Assembly: GCF_032362555.1 (NCBI RefSeq)
Contig: NC_083515.1
Span: 5,615,001 to 5,679,000, forward strand
From: Amyelois transitella
Lineage: Eukaryota; Arthropoda; Insecta; Lepidoptera; Pyralidae
Reading direction: 5' to 3'
DNA: 64,000 nt
The notes under the pieces were generated by a model. The model saw only the letters and a list, made by a program, of their open reading frames with translations. It searched no databases and was not told the DNA's origin. Positions within the stretch are counted from its first letter, which is position 1, and the number at the start of each line of letters is the position of its first letter. Position numbers and translations under genes: made by a program. This document shows positions 11,439 through 21,821 of this stretch, in pieces.

Positions 11439-11522
11439 ATGGCAGAAATAGAACGAAGAAAAGCAAAGTTTCAAGATATCGAATTACTAACAACAGCAAA
11501 CGATTTATTTCGTTTAAACAAA
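11439..11522 (+). CDS. orphan first exon or upstream ORF, product unknown
   Basis: An ATG opens 28 codons (begins MAEIERRKAKFQDIELL, ends LFRLNK) and stops exactly at a strong donor (AAA|GTGAGT). Composition is coding-like and helical. If spliced to the next acceptor on this strand (about 12417), the frame meets a stop after two more codons. So for the dicarboxylate carrier this would be 5'UTR holding a 30-codon upstream ORF. Otherwise it is the first exon of another transcript whose later exons I could not find. I do not recognise the peptide. Confidence 0.35.
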
Positions 11523-11574
11523 GTGAGTATTTTAACATCATACAAATGATCACGTTTTAATCAGTTATGAGGAA

Positions 11575-11665
11575 GTCAGAGTCTGGAAAAGACAAAGGCT
11601 ACGTTCAGCTGTGATAGAATTGAGATTAAAATAGCGACAGATTGCAGCTAGCCTAGAAGTAGAAT
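11575..11665 (-). repeat. fragment of lepidopteran SINE/RTE-like repeat
   Basis: 'ctggaaaagacaaaggctac' to 'gatagaattgagattaaaat' matches the middle of the minus-strand repeat. Further scraps are at about 12120-12165 and 12345-12385 on plus. Confidence 0.5.
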
Positions 11666-12427
11666 CTAATGTTTTTTAGCAATTCCTTGATTGAATTGCC
11701 ATGACACTTAAATGGTGAAACCTTTCAGACAGGCAATATTTTACCATTTGAAGCAGCAACAAACCCAGCCATATTAATACCACATCAAAATAAAATAACG
11801 GTTCTCTCACATCTTTGTGATTTCCCAATTGAACCTTGTGTAATTCCAATTCGGGCCCATGGTTCACTTGACTATTCTATAAATTTCTGTCCTCCACAAA
11901 TCACTCACAAATAGAACTCAAAAAAATTTCTAAATCAAATTTATAGGTACCTATTAACTTAACTATTCTTTATTTTATAATGAAGACAATAGATCATGTA
12001 AAGCAATTGGAAAATGGAGGGCCATTAATATGTTTTATAAGCTGTAGGCTATTAATGTATGTAAATTTAATTATTGACAACATTTACTGTATTATTATAA
12101 AATATTTGTAACTTTTTTTTCATAGATTTAAGTTTTCCAATGGATGTTGTAAAAGGCGAATAATTGTAAGCTTCCATGCTGATTTGAAAGTGAAGAGAAA
12201 ACAATAGTATGTGTCAGCTACTTCTCTTTTTATGCAGATAGAAAAGTCTTGTACACTTAGGATTCTCTATAAAGTGATACCGTAGCAAACCGTTACTTCT
12301 TTCATCTCAATTCCATGATTAAACCATCCTTCATCAACTGTAGGTGGCCTTGGAGTCTTCAAGACTGCTTGCTCTGACTATAAAAATATGGTATAGAAAT
12401 CACATAACTTGTTACAGAATTCATGAA

Positions 12428-14264
12428 ATGGCAAAAACGAAAGAAGTGAGATTGTCAGAATGGTATTTTGGAGGTCTAGCATCAGCTGCAGCGGCGGCCA
12501 TCACACACCCACTAGATCTGCTCAAAGTACAGATGCAAACTCAGAAAGGAAAAAACATTTCAATGTTTAAGTTGACTGGGATTGTTCTTAAAAATCAAGG
12601 TAAAATTATTAGTTTGTTATATTTTAATAATAATTATATATAATAATTTATTGCTATTTAGCAATAACACTATGTTTTAAGAAAAAACCCACCCAATAAA
12701 CCTACACAGTTTTATGTGATTAGGTATATGAACTATACAATAAATATTGATAAAATATTCAGATTATAATTACAGGATTCTTTGGCCTTTATAATGGCAT
12801 ATCAGCATCACTCCTCAGGCAGTTGACTTATTCGACAGCAAGATTTGGTATATATGAAGTTGCTAAACAGAGGCTTACTCCAAAAGATGTAAGTTTTTTA
12901 TGAGTCTTCCTCAATAAATTAAAAACGAAATACATGGTCAAGAAAAATGATTATACCTTTAATTCCCAAACTATTGTTCAGTTGCAGATAGCTTTTAAAA
13001 CACTGGAATTTTTAGTGTAATATTAGTTAACTAATCTACCAAATAATCATACTTTAAAAATAATGTGAAATCAAAACTTTAAAGCTTTTGCTTGTGTCCT
13101 ATATATGTAGAAAAATTACAGTCTGGAAATTTGATAAAGAACCCAACCATATATTATTATGTTCATACATAAACTCTTGCAAAATAATACTCAATGTTTT
13201 TATTATTTCAGGGTAGTCCTATACCATTTTACATGTCAGCATTCCTAGCAGGCCTAGGAGGATTTGCGGGCGGATTTGTTGGCAACCCTGCAGATTTGGT
13301 TAATGTGAGGATGCAAAATGATATAAAGCTACCACCAGATCAAAGGAGGAAGTAATTATGGATTTACTATTATTAACTAGATTACTGGACTTCAGCAATA
13401 TGGATGTTGTAACTTCCCTATATACTTAGCTATTAATTTTTGTGTTATGTTTTTTTTTATACACAAAATCATCTCCAGGCTATGATGAACTTAATATTTA
13501 AACTTGTTAGATCTACGTGGCAAGAAATGCGGTAACCGCTTTCTGTTTCTCACACTTTTTCGAACCAGCAATGAGATACTTTTGTTCATAACAGAACTTT
13601 AACTTTTTCAGTTATAAGAATGCCATACACGGCCTGTGGCGCGTGACATCCAGGGAGGGGGTGTTCCGGCTGTGGGCCGGCGCCAGCATGACGTGCAGCC
13701 GCGCCGTCCTCATGACTATAGGACAGATCGCTTTCTACGACCAGATCAAGGTCATGCTGCTGGCCACATCATACTTTACGGATAATGTCGTCACACATGT
13801 CACTTCTAGTCTTTTAGCTGTAAGTAGCTTGGTACTTATAATAATAATAAGTATACTTATGCTTTTTATGTATGTACCTTACGCCATTCTGAATTTATCT
13901 TCCATCTTCTTCGGCATAGCGTTACATAATTTTAAGCACCAATTAGCTTTTGTTTGTGTATGAAAAAATACTTTTAGCGCCAACACACTGAATAAAACTT
14001 TAAATTTGTTTTCAGGGGGCCATAGCGACGACGATGACGCAGCCAGTAGATGTCCTGAAAACGAGGGCAATGAACGCAAAACCTGGTGAAGTGAAGAGTA
14101 TTTTCAAACTCGTCAAAAGTACTGCTAAAGAAAGCCCTTTAGCATTTTTCAAAGGATACATTCCGGCATTCGCGAGGCTTGCACCGCATACTATACTCAC
14201 TTTCGTGTTCCTAGAACAACTTAGAATCAATTTTGGCATAGTCAAAGTAGTACAAGTTAAATAG
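12428..14264 (+). CDS. SLC25A10: mitochondrial dicarboxylate carrier (SLC25A10 family)
   Basis: Five coding exons: 12428-12599, 12776-12888, 13212-13351, 13612-13819 and 14016-14264. All borders are GT-AG and phases agree, giving 293 residues (human SLC25A10 is 287). Three tandem repeats of about 100 residues carry carrier signatures: THPLDLLKVQMQ near residue 27, GNPADLVNVRMQ, and TQPVDVLKTRAMN. 'SEWYFGGLAS' at the N-terminus and 'SRAVLMTIGQIAFYDQIK' in repeat 2 are typical of the dicarboxylate carrier. It exchanges malate or succinate for phosphate or sulphate across the inner mitochondrial membrane. The start was taken at 12428 because it gives the usual short N-terminus; a nearby out-of-frame ATG at 12423 is ignored. 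Exon 4 is strikingly GC-rich compared with the rest. It is convergent with DGKE. Confidence 0.95.
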
Positions 14265-16511
14265 GCTAATTATTATTTATAGCTTAAAATACATTGCATT
14301 AGATTAGTTGCATTTAGTTAAACATTCACAATAATTTTCAACACGGTGTGAGTGCAGTAGGTATCTTCAAGATTGCACTATAGTCATTTATGCTATTGAT
14401 TATTAAATTTAATGACAGTAATGACGAAATTAGGGATCATGATATTCTTGTGGTAAGTTTATAGCAAAGTACCTACTACATAATGATCAATATTGTCAGA
14501 GCTTTAGGTGCTATCATATCTCCTATTACTAAGTTATTTTTTTTTATTTAATTTTAAGATTTATTGTTTTAAGCTTCAAAATATTTTTTGACACAGGAAA
14601 CAAAAATGAAATCAGTCTTCCTTCTCACAGTGTACTGAATCTACAATTTAAAATCTATCACAACCGATTATTATTAGTACCTTCTGTAAAATAATTACAT
14701 TATTTGGTAATGAAACAAATGTGTCCCAAAGCAATCTATTTAGAGTAATGTTTATTTTTGAAATATATCCGAAAAATATAATAAACAAAGTTGATATATT
14801 AAAAATTATTGAGATTACATTGTTGTTGTAAATACTTACTTTTTTGTGCCAAATTGTGATTCTCTCGGCAAAGTTAATTCCAATTAGAATTGATGTTTAT
14901 TTTTATATATTATTTTTAAGATAGTCCACAATAACATTACTACTCTTGTGGAATAAACTAACAATTGTTATTTCTGTTAAAATATTTTTACTTAAAAAGA
15001 ACTAGACTTGCCAAGTGTTACGTAAATTCATTCCTGAATAAATACAGGTAACTGTTATATTTTTGTATAATTTTATTTTTAGTTTTGTGATATTGAATCT
15101 TGTTTTATAGAAACGCAATTAATGAAAGTAGTTATGAATGGATATCTATTTTATTACGTGACCATTACATGTTAAATCTTATAACTGAAGAGTTTATAGT
15201 TTTTGTAAAATTATAATTCTTTGTTATTGATGTAGTTGTCGTTCATCAATATAATGTTACCAGATCAAAGTTTTGTTTTTATCTTTTACTACTCTACACC
15301 CCACGGGAACCCGAAACAAACTAGAACCTATAGACGTGTAACGGCTCAGTAGTAAGCACAATCTGGGGGCACGGCAGTGCCCCGCCAAGTCGAGCAAAAA
15401 AAGCGACACGGCCGTACCATCCTTTTCTCGAAGCAATTCAGGCTATTTTCCCCCTATAATTTCGTTGTGGATAAAACAAGCCTGGAAAAGATAATACATT
15501 TATAGCTTGTTGGAGACGAGAGTTTCAATCGCGTGAGGCGCGATAGACTAAAGAATCTAATATAATTGTAAAATTACCTAATTGTGTTTTCATGCAATGT
15601 CCAAGTCGATCTATTTGTTTAAACGTAAAATATTTTTAATATTGGCATGATAATAAATAATAAATGTAATAACTTAAGACACAAGGTCCTTTTAAATATG
15701 AGACTAAATAGATTAACCGACTTGGTATTACATGGATCTCACAATTTTTTACGAAAGAAAGACTGAGCTGCGAGACTTGGGTTTTTTACAGGATGTATTT
15801 GATGGCTTTTTTTTCTGTAACTGTACTGTGGGGCTGTGTGTTGAGACAGTCCGCTTAATCTACAGGTTTAAAATTGATTTCTATGACAGAATTTAATTTG
15901 TCTGCTCACATATCGTTAAGGAATAAAAAAAACTTGCGTTAAAACTTAAATTCAAATTCAAACTTTTATTTGCATAATACTTAGGACTTTAATAACTATA
16001 TTCACATCTGTGCAACCATGCATTTGAGACAATTAAATATATTACATACCTACATATTTAGATACTCGTTTAAACCTAAGGCATTTACGACACGACGCGG
16101 CCACGTCTTTGGAATGTATTTTATTTTCCTGCTATGACGGCGTGCTAGCACATTATGTTACTAACCCCTAAAAACTACAAACTAATTTATTTATTAGTAT
16201 CTAATTTTATTTAATTTTTCATAGCACACTGTTTAAGTCTCAAAAAATCTACTTGAAACATTTTTCAAGACGTTCTGGTTCTCTTTTAGTTCGTAACTTG
16301 TCTTTCATAAATATTAAAAAAAAATGTATGTCAAAACCGAAAATTCTGACATTTATGATACTCTTAAATTTTTTCTCAAAAATTGAAAAAAAATTGTAGA
16401 CATTGACCTCCGAACTTGGCGTACTTACTGGGGTATGCTTTTTAATATGTCGCGTCGTATCGTATCGCAAGTGGTTCCAACTAAATGTTTAATTTTATTA
16501 TTTCAGACATT
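14265..16511. other. 3' spacer between convergent SLC25A10 and DGKE
   Basis: Mostly AT-rich. AATAAA motifs at 14780-14785 and 14952-14957 could end the carrier mRNA. The only compositionally distinct block is 15290-15560, listed separately. From about 15945, 'attcaaattcaaacttttat' resembles LINE tail debris. No gene was recognised. Confidence 0.45.
15290..15560. other. GC-rich structured non-coding block
   Basis: A block of about 270 bp, much richer in GC than its surroundings. It has a perfect 7-bp hairpin (ggggcac/gtgcccc, 15366-15383) followed by 'gtcgagcaaaaaaagcgac' and 'ctcgaagcaattcaggctat'. No frame stays open across it and no transposon domain is visible. It recalls a multi-copy lepidopteran non-coding element, but I cannot name it. 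Confidence 0.35.
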
Positions 16512-19500
16512 TCAATCTGCCTCGTTCGTATTAGAACGCAGCATTAGGCTTTGACCAGCGTGCTCTATGATGATGACGGCGGGGCCCTGCATCCACGGCT
16601 CGCCGTCCACTTGCATTGCACATGAACCGTCCATATCAATCTGTGAAGTTGAAAAGTTCATTACCTGACAATTTAAGTTATCAAAAAATTGCTCCACACA
16701 CAACTTCAGTAGTTCAGAAAAGATATTAAAAGTCCATCCTTATACTATTTGTACATATATATTTACTTATAATACATATAACTAATATAACTATGACCCA
16801 ATAATATTTTTGTGTTGGGTTTACCTGCAATGTTACGGACATCAGAGGGGTGTCGCTTCGTGTAAATCTGATTCTTAAGAATCGTAGTCACAAGCGGCCC
16901 CGCGCACCTTTCCGAAAGGTAAAACCTGCTGAATCAGTAAGTGTACAAAATACCAGTAAGAGTACTCACCGTTAATTTAGACGCCTGAGTAAAGCGGTAG
17001 GGTTCAGCTAGGCCACATTGTAGTCGAGCTATGTGAAATGACGACGAGATTCCTACTACCTGTGTAAATAAAAACAAGATTTAATATTATTTAACAAAAA
17101 ATGTCTTAAAAGAAACCTGTGTCAAAAATCTGTAATTTACCTCAAGTTTTCCATCATTTAAGCTCTGTTCAGGTACTTCTCCTTCATTTCCCAAACCTGA
17201 AAAAAAAATGTCTTACTAATATTCTGTTGTGTGAGTGTTGTTTATTGGCTCTTATATTGTCTATCGACAGCGCCATGTAACTTCTCGAGGTTTCTCGGAA
17301 CTTATTAGGTGTGGCCACGCAACACTTTGTTACAGTTCACCGATAGTACTTATATGCTCTATGCATTTCCGATCCAAGTAAATATTCCAAAATAAACGTG
17401 AAGACGACCATTCAATGACAATTTATATTTTGTTAATGTACCAAATAAACGATTTTTCTTTCTTTCTTTCTTTCATTTCATGCTCCTTTTATTATCTATC
17501 TTAAAGCTAAATAACCCAAGAAATTGCTTGGCATTTCTTCATACCTATATGTTTATTTAAATCTGTATAAAACATGCAGTATCGTTGAAATCATCACATA
17601 AGAAAGAAAACTTTAAGGGTAGTTAAGTATATGATTTGACCTAATATATTTAGTGCTGCCAACTCACGCCAGAGGTCGACGCCGGCGCCCCAGGAGGGGA
17701 TGTTGAGCGCGACGAGCGCCTGCAGCGGCGGCAGCGCCAGCGCCGCGCCGTCCGCCCGCACGCGCAGGCGCCGCTCCAGCGCGTCACACCGCCCCGCGTC
17801 CAGCGCGCGCCCAGCTCCGAGGAACGCGTACGCCATCTAAGATGGCGGAAACCACATGTATGTTTCTGAGTTCTGGTTATTGGTTAAATATTCATCCAAA
17901 ACATAAGAGCAACAAGTTCACACTCACATAATTAAGCGTTCTGCTAGCATATCTATAGAGGAACTGTGTGCGAGCGCGATGGAAATCGAGGGCTACTTGT
18001 GCGTCCACGCCGATGCTGGCGTAATTGTAGGCATAAAGCACCCGGTCCGGTCGTAACCGACCCAACCGGCGGCGCTTTGGCTTTATAGTGATCTTCCATC
18101 TGAAATACCAGGCTGTATCAAAAAGGAATGAAAAACAGTGTGAGAATACGAAAATTAAGCTTTCGCAGGAAAACTCTAGAATCGATTTAACATGTTTGTT
18201 CACACATTCTTTTACAAAACAAAGTTGCGGGTTCAACGTGGTCAAAAAGCAATGATTTAAATGGTCTGCCACTTTGCTTCGGGGCCTGGGGTACACTTAA
18301 ATCACTGAAAAATTTATTGCTTACGAGATAAGTGAAATGCAGAGCGCATTTAAGGGTCCTGGACCCATAACAAATTGTAATTTTATTTTATATTATGACA
18401 CAGCTGATGATGGAAGAGTCAATAGTATTTATAATATATTGTGCCATAACAATTTTAAATTTATGGCCACGGTGTTCGTAATTGAAATCAAACCAAGAAT
18501 GCTTAACATGTACCTGTCAAGAGGCTGCTCTTGCGCATGTCTAAGGGAGGTTACAATGGAGTGCGCGTCTAAGTGAGAGCCGCAAGTGGCGCCCCAGCCC
18601 AGCACCCGCGACAGGTCGTTACCCGTTCCCATAGGCAGGATGCCCACGGCAGCCTTGGAAAACAAACACAGGAAATAAATAGGTAATAATGCATTATTCC
18701 CCAATAAGAAATGGGATTTAAGAATACAGATACAGAATAAATAGATTAATTATGCTTTCAACGTCAAAATTTTTCATTTAAATATATAAATAACTAATTA
18801 GTTATTTATATATTTTAATTTATAAATAACTAATTAGTTTAAGCTTTATTATTAAAAAAGCTTAAGCTTGTTCCCAGAAGTCCTGGTGGTTGTAGTATAC
18901 GCAGGTCAATGTGCATTTTATGTACATTTGCCCCTTCCTTCAATAAAATCTTCACTATTAAATTCAGACGTGACTGTACATGTATGTATGTATCATGTTA
19001 AATTTACTGTCGAAAACTTCACGAAACGATATGTAGTATAACATCTCTTCCGATTTTCGGATGAACCTTAAACCTTCGATTTGTGTTGTACAAACCCCAT
19101 GCATTGTTTACCCGCATAAGGATTTCCAAACATAGATGTATTGAAAAAAAAACATACTTTGACATGTGAAGTCATTAATAAAGTGTTGAGGATCCAAGCG
19201 ACGGTGCCGTCCCCACCGGCGACCAGCACTCGGCACCGCGACGGCAGCCATTTCAGTACGCTCTCAGGGGGCGTACTACTGATGTCTACCACCTTTAACA
19301 TTAATATACAATTATGTCATGTCTTTATATCTAAAGGCATTTTTGGCTTTTACTGGCTCAACTCTGTCCATGATGCCCTGCCCTTTATTATACACTAAGC
19401 CACAGGTTACTTATAACCTAGCCTTTAAGCCCTTAGGCTTTGGCAAAATTTAACATACTTAACCTATAACAAATACTCGCCCTGTGGAAGGCATACCTGT

Positions 19501-21048
19501 ATAGGATTTAGAAGTCCTTTGAAAATGGAAAGCACCTCGTCACTCCTGTTACTTCCTGATTTCCGGTTTGCTAGAGATCATTAAATTATAAATTAAATGA
19601 ATATTAAATTTTATAGAAAATGAATTTTAGTTATGATAAAAAATCTCTCATCTATCACTCCATAAAATATGGTTGAAGCAGAGAAAGGAAACCCTATTTT
19701 TTTTATTTATCAAAAATATTCTTACACTTACCAAAAATTATAAGAGGTTCCCAATTTTTATCTTGTAATGGCTTAATACTCCTGATCTCTCCTTTTTCCA
19801 CTTGGACGCAAGGTGGAGGAATTATAATGTTTTTGTACTTTTGAAAATCACATACCTGTGGACAAAATTGTCATTGATAAAATAACTAAATTTATACATA
19901 TAATAAAACACTAAAAATATTTTTTTTGTACATTTAATATTTTGACTGAAACAGATAGAGAATTTTTTTTAAACATTTTTTGTCTGTATCTGACTGTATG
20001 ATCAAGATTCAACTCGAAATTTACGCGGACGAAGTCGCGGGCTAAACAGCTAGTTCTTAATTAGTATAAGAAAAATTGCTGGATCCTGGATTTTCATTAA
20101 ATTTTAAATGTTGATCTTCATTAGTTCATCTTAACTATCAGTAGTTCAGTTGTGAAAGCATAACAAACAAACAACACTAAAAACTTTTTGGCTGGCTGTT
20201 GACTTATTGTATGCGAGGTCTGGTGTTATTATAAAGCACAGTTTTAATGTTACCAAAATTAAAACAACACAGATACTTTCCTCCGATTCATTCAATGAAT
20301 TCTCAGGGCAGATCTTAGTTCTCTGGCACCAGCTACAAAAAAACTTCTTGATACAGTCTTCTATATTATCAATGCTGTCGTCACCTCGTGGTATTCCAAC
20401 TATAAACCAAATATTCATAAAAACTTATTGAAAGTATTGAAGTTTAAACATGAAATTAGGAGTATACTATGAGAGAAAGAAAATAAAAAGAAATACAAAT
20501 TTAAGAAAAATATTTACCATTTACCCAATGATGATAGAAAGGTTTATCTGTAGGCCATGTTATGGGTTTACACCTAATTTTCTTTCCTATTGCTCCATGA
20601 CATCTTTTGCAGGCGCTCAGAGCACAGCACTCACAGAATAAACCAACCAGCGGGAGCATTAGCTTACCGCAAACAGTACACTAAAATACGAATGTAAAAA
20701 TTCTTCAATAAATAATATAAGGAACAAACAATTTAAAATTATGGTAGGTAATTTATGAAAATTTGTAAAATGCAGGGTCGCCGGTGAAGTTGAAATCAAT
20801 ATTTTACATGAATTATTCACATATATGTTGTATGGCAAAGATTTATTACTCACATATATGTTGTATGGCAAAGATTTATTACATTCAATGCTTCTCCAAC
20901 TATGTCCTCGCAATCGTAGATTTGTTTGTATATAATTATTATCTCCAAAAACAGAATTAATTATTCGATAAATTAAATAACTGAGAAATAATCCACCAAT
21001 CAAGAAGTAATAATAGATTCCATCATTAACTTTCAACAGAGAATCCAT
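16512..21048 (-). CDS. DGKE: diacylglycerol kinase epsilon
   Basis: Twelve coding exons: 20854-21048, 20518-20680, 20277-20399, 19732-19855 (or 19857), 19497-19570, 19158-19292, 18514-18653, 17928-18099, 17668-17836, 17141-17196, 16970-17059 and 16512-16640; about 523 residues. The N-terminus has one membrane segment (YYYFLIGGLFLSYLIYRII), as in DGK epsilon. Then come a C1 domain (HSW...CTVCGKLM...CECC...CKRCHGAIGKKIRC), a second Cys-rich segment, the catalytic domain (VAGGDGTVAW, PMGTGNDLSRVLGWG) and the accessory domain with GVDAQVALDFH, ending MQVDGEPWMQGP. The enzyme phosphorylates diacylglycerol to phosphatidic acid at membranes in the phosphatidylinositol cycle. All junctions but one are canonical and in phase. 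Between exons 3 and 4 no strong GT-AG pair keeps the frame. Exon 1 ends inside a 33-bp tandem duplication. Exon 9 (17668-17836) is extremely GC-rich. Confidence 0.95.
16870..16883. repeat. 14-bp palindrome in last DGKE intron
   Basis: gattcttaagaatc is a perfect palindrome. About 30 bp further on, 'acctttccgaaaggt' forms a second small stem. They sit in a GC-richer patch (about 16820-16935) that looks like a transposon remnant. Confidence 0.4.
17390..17476 (+). repeat. LINE 3' tail with (CTTT)n
   Basis: 'gtaccaaataaacgattttt' runs into about five CTTT units. The same motif in reverse orientation occurs at 24654-24690. This fits the microsatellite-tailed 3' end of a non-LTR element in a DGKE intron. 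Confidence 0.5.
18780..18872. repeat. nested AT palindromes
   Basis: 'aaataactaattagttattt' occurs as a near-perfect palindrome and its first half recurs about 45 bp later. An 'aagctt...aagctt' palindrome follows. It is in a DGKE intron; likely a decayed MITE or simple AT-rich structure. Confidence 0.4.
20015..20053 (+). mobile_element. Helitron-type 3' terminus
   Basis: Ends with 'gcggacgaagtcgcgggc', then 'taaacagCTAG' followed by T. This is the same terminus as the complete element at 35857-36053. Only the 3' part is recognisable here, in a DGKE intron. Confidence 0.5.
20818..20883. repeat. 33-bp tandem duplication across the DGKE exon 1 donor
   Basis: Two nearly identical 33-bp copies (20818-20850 and 20851-20883) with 'atatatgttgtatggcaaag' in each. 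The donor-proximal exon ends at 20854 with GTGAGT. The second copy places a GTGAAT donor 33 bp further into the intron, in frame and without a stop. Confidence 0.9.
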
Positions 21049-21821
21049 GGCAAAGAAAAATAAATTCAAAAAGGAAATTATTTTGAAAAACAGAATGTTT
21101 TGAATAAGACAGGGTGTCTTGTTTGTTTGTTGTCTTGTTTATATTTAGGTACCCTAGTTAGGACTGGGCGTTATTTAACAGTAATCGTTTGGACAACGTT
21201 TTGTCAACTTTACAACGCAAACGTTGCAACTAACTTTGACAACGATCTACAAGTGTATGTCAGTCATGTAAGTATATTAGCCACCTTTTACGACATCTAT
21301 GAGAAAGAGATAGATAGCTCCTATTCTAATATACCGGAAACCGTACGGCATTTTATATTTGTTGACATCAACAAATAACCCCATATTCTCAAGAGTTACT
21401 ACCACGTTAGAACTATGGAACGGATAATAATATTTGTTATGGACGTTCGTTGTCAAATAGATCGTTTTGAAAATAGACTGTTTGGAAAACGTTGCGAGAC
21501 CGTTTGCAACGTTTCATTGTGTACAAAACGCGCAACGACACTTATCTAGTCATGTCTGCAACTGTCACATTTAAGTGTCAATCACACTGGCTCTGGCATT
21601 TCTTTTTGTTGAAAAAATTAAAATTGCTTTTTTCACAGTATCTGCTTTGAATGATTCACTAGCTATAGCTAGGTAGTTTAAGCTGCACCAGATAGTGTAA
21701 GCCTATTCTCGTAATCGCCTTCTAGCTTGCGGAAACCACATGACTCTCAATAATCAGGATTTGTCTTAAGTTTTGTAATCAGAAGTACAAATTTAGTTTT
21801 TATGTTTTTATTACCTCATTC
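21049..21821. other. spacer between DGKE 5' end and PSMD10 3' end
   Basis: The DGKE promoter should lie just above 21048. Positions 21160-21560 are dotted with 'aacgttgc'-type motifs in both orientations ('acaacgcaaacgttgcaact', 'tgcgagaccgtttgcaacgt'). That suggests a decayed inverted-repeat element whose ends I could not fix. An AATAAA for PSMD10 lies at 21807-21812. Confidence 0.4.
21807..21812 (-). terminator. PSMD10 polyadenylation signal
   Basis: TTTATT on plus (AATAAA on minus) begins about 10 bp past the PSMD10 stop codon. It is unusually close, so a later signal may also be used. Confidence 0.4.

Noticed and set aside
21100-21378. 92-codon frame upstream of DGKE
   Set aside because: It falls in a region with repeated AACGTTGC motifs typical of a decayed inverted-repeat element. 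No domain and no splice context.
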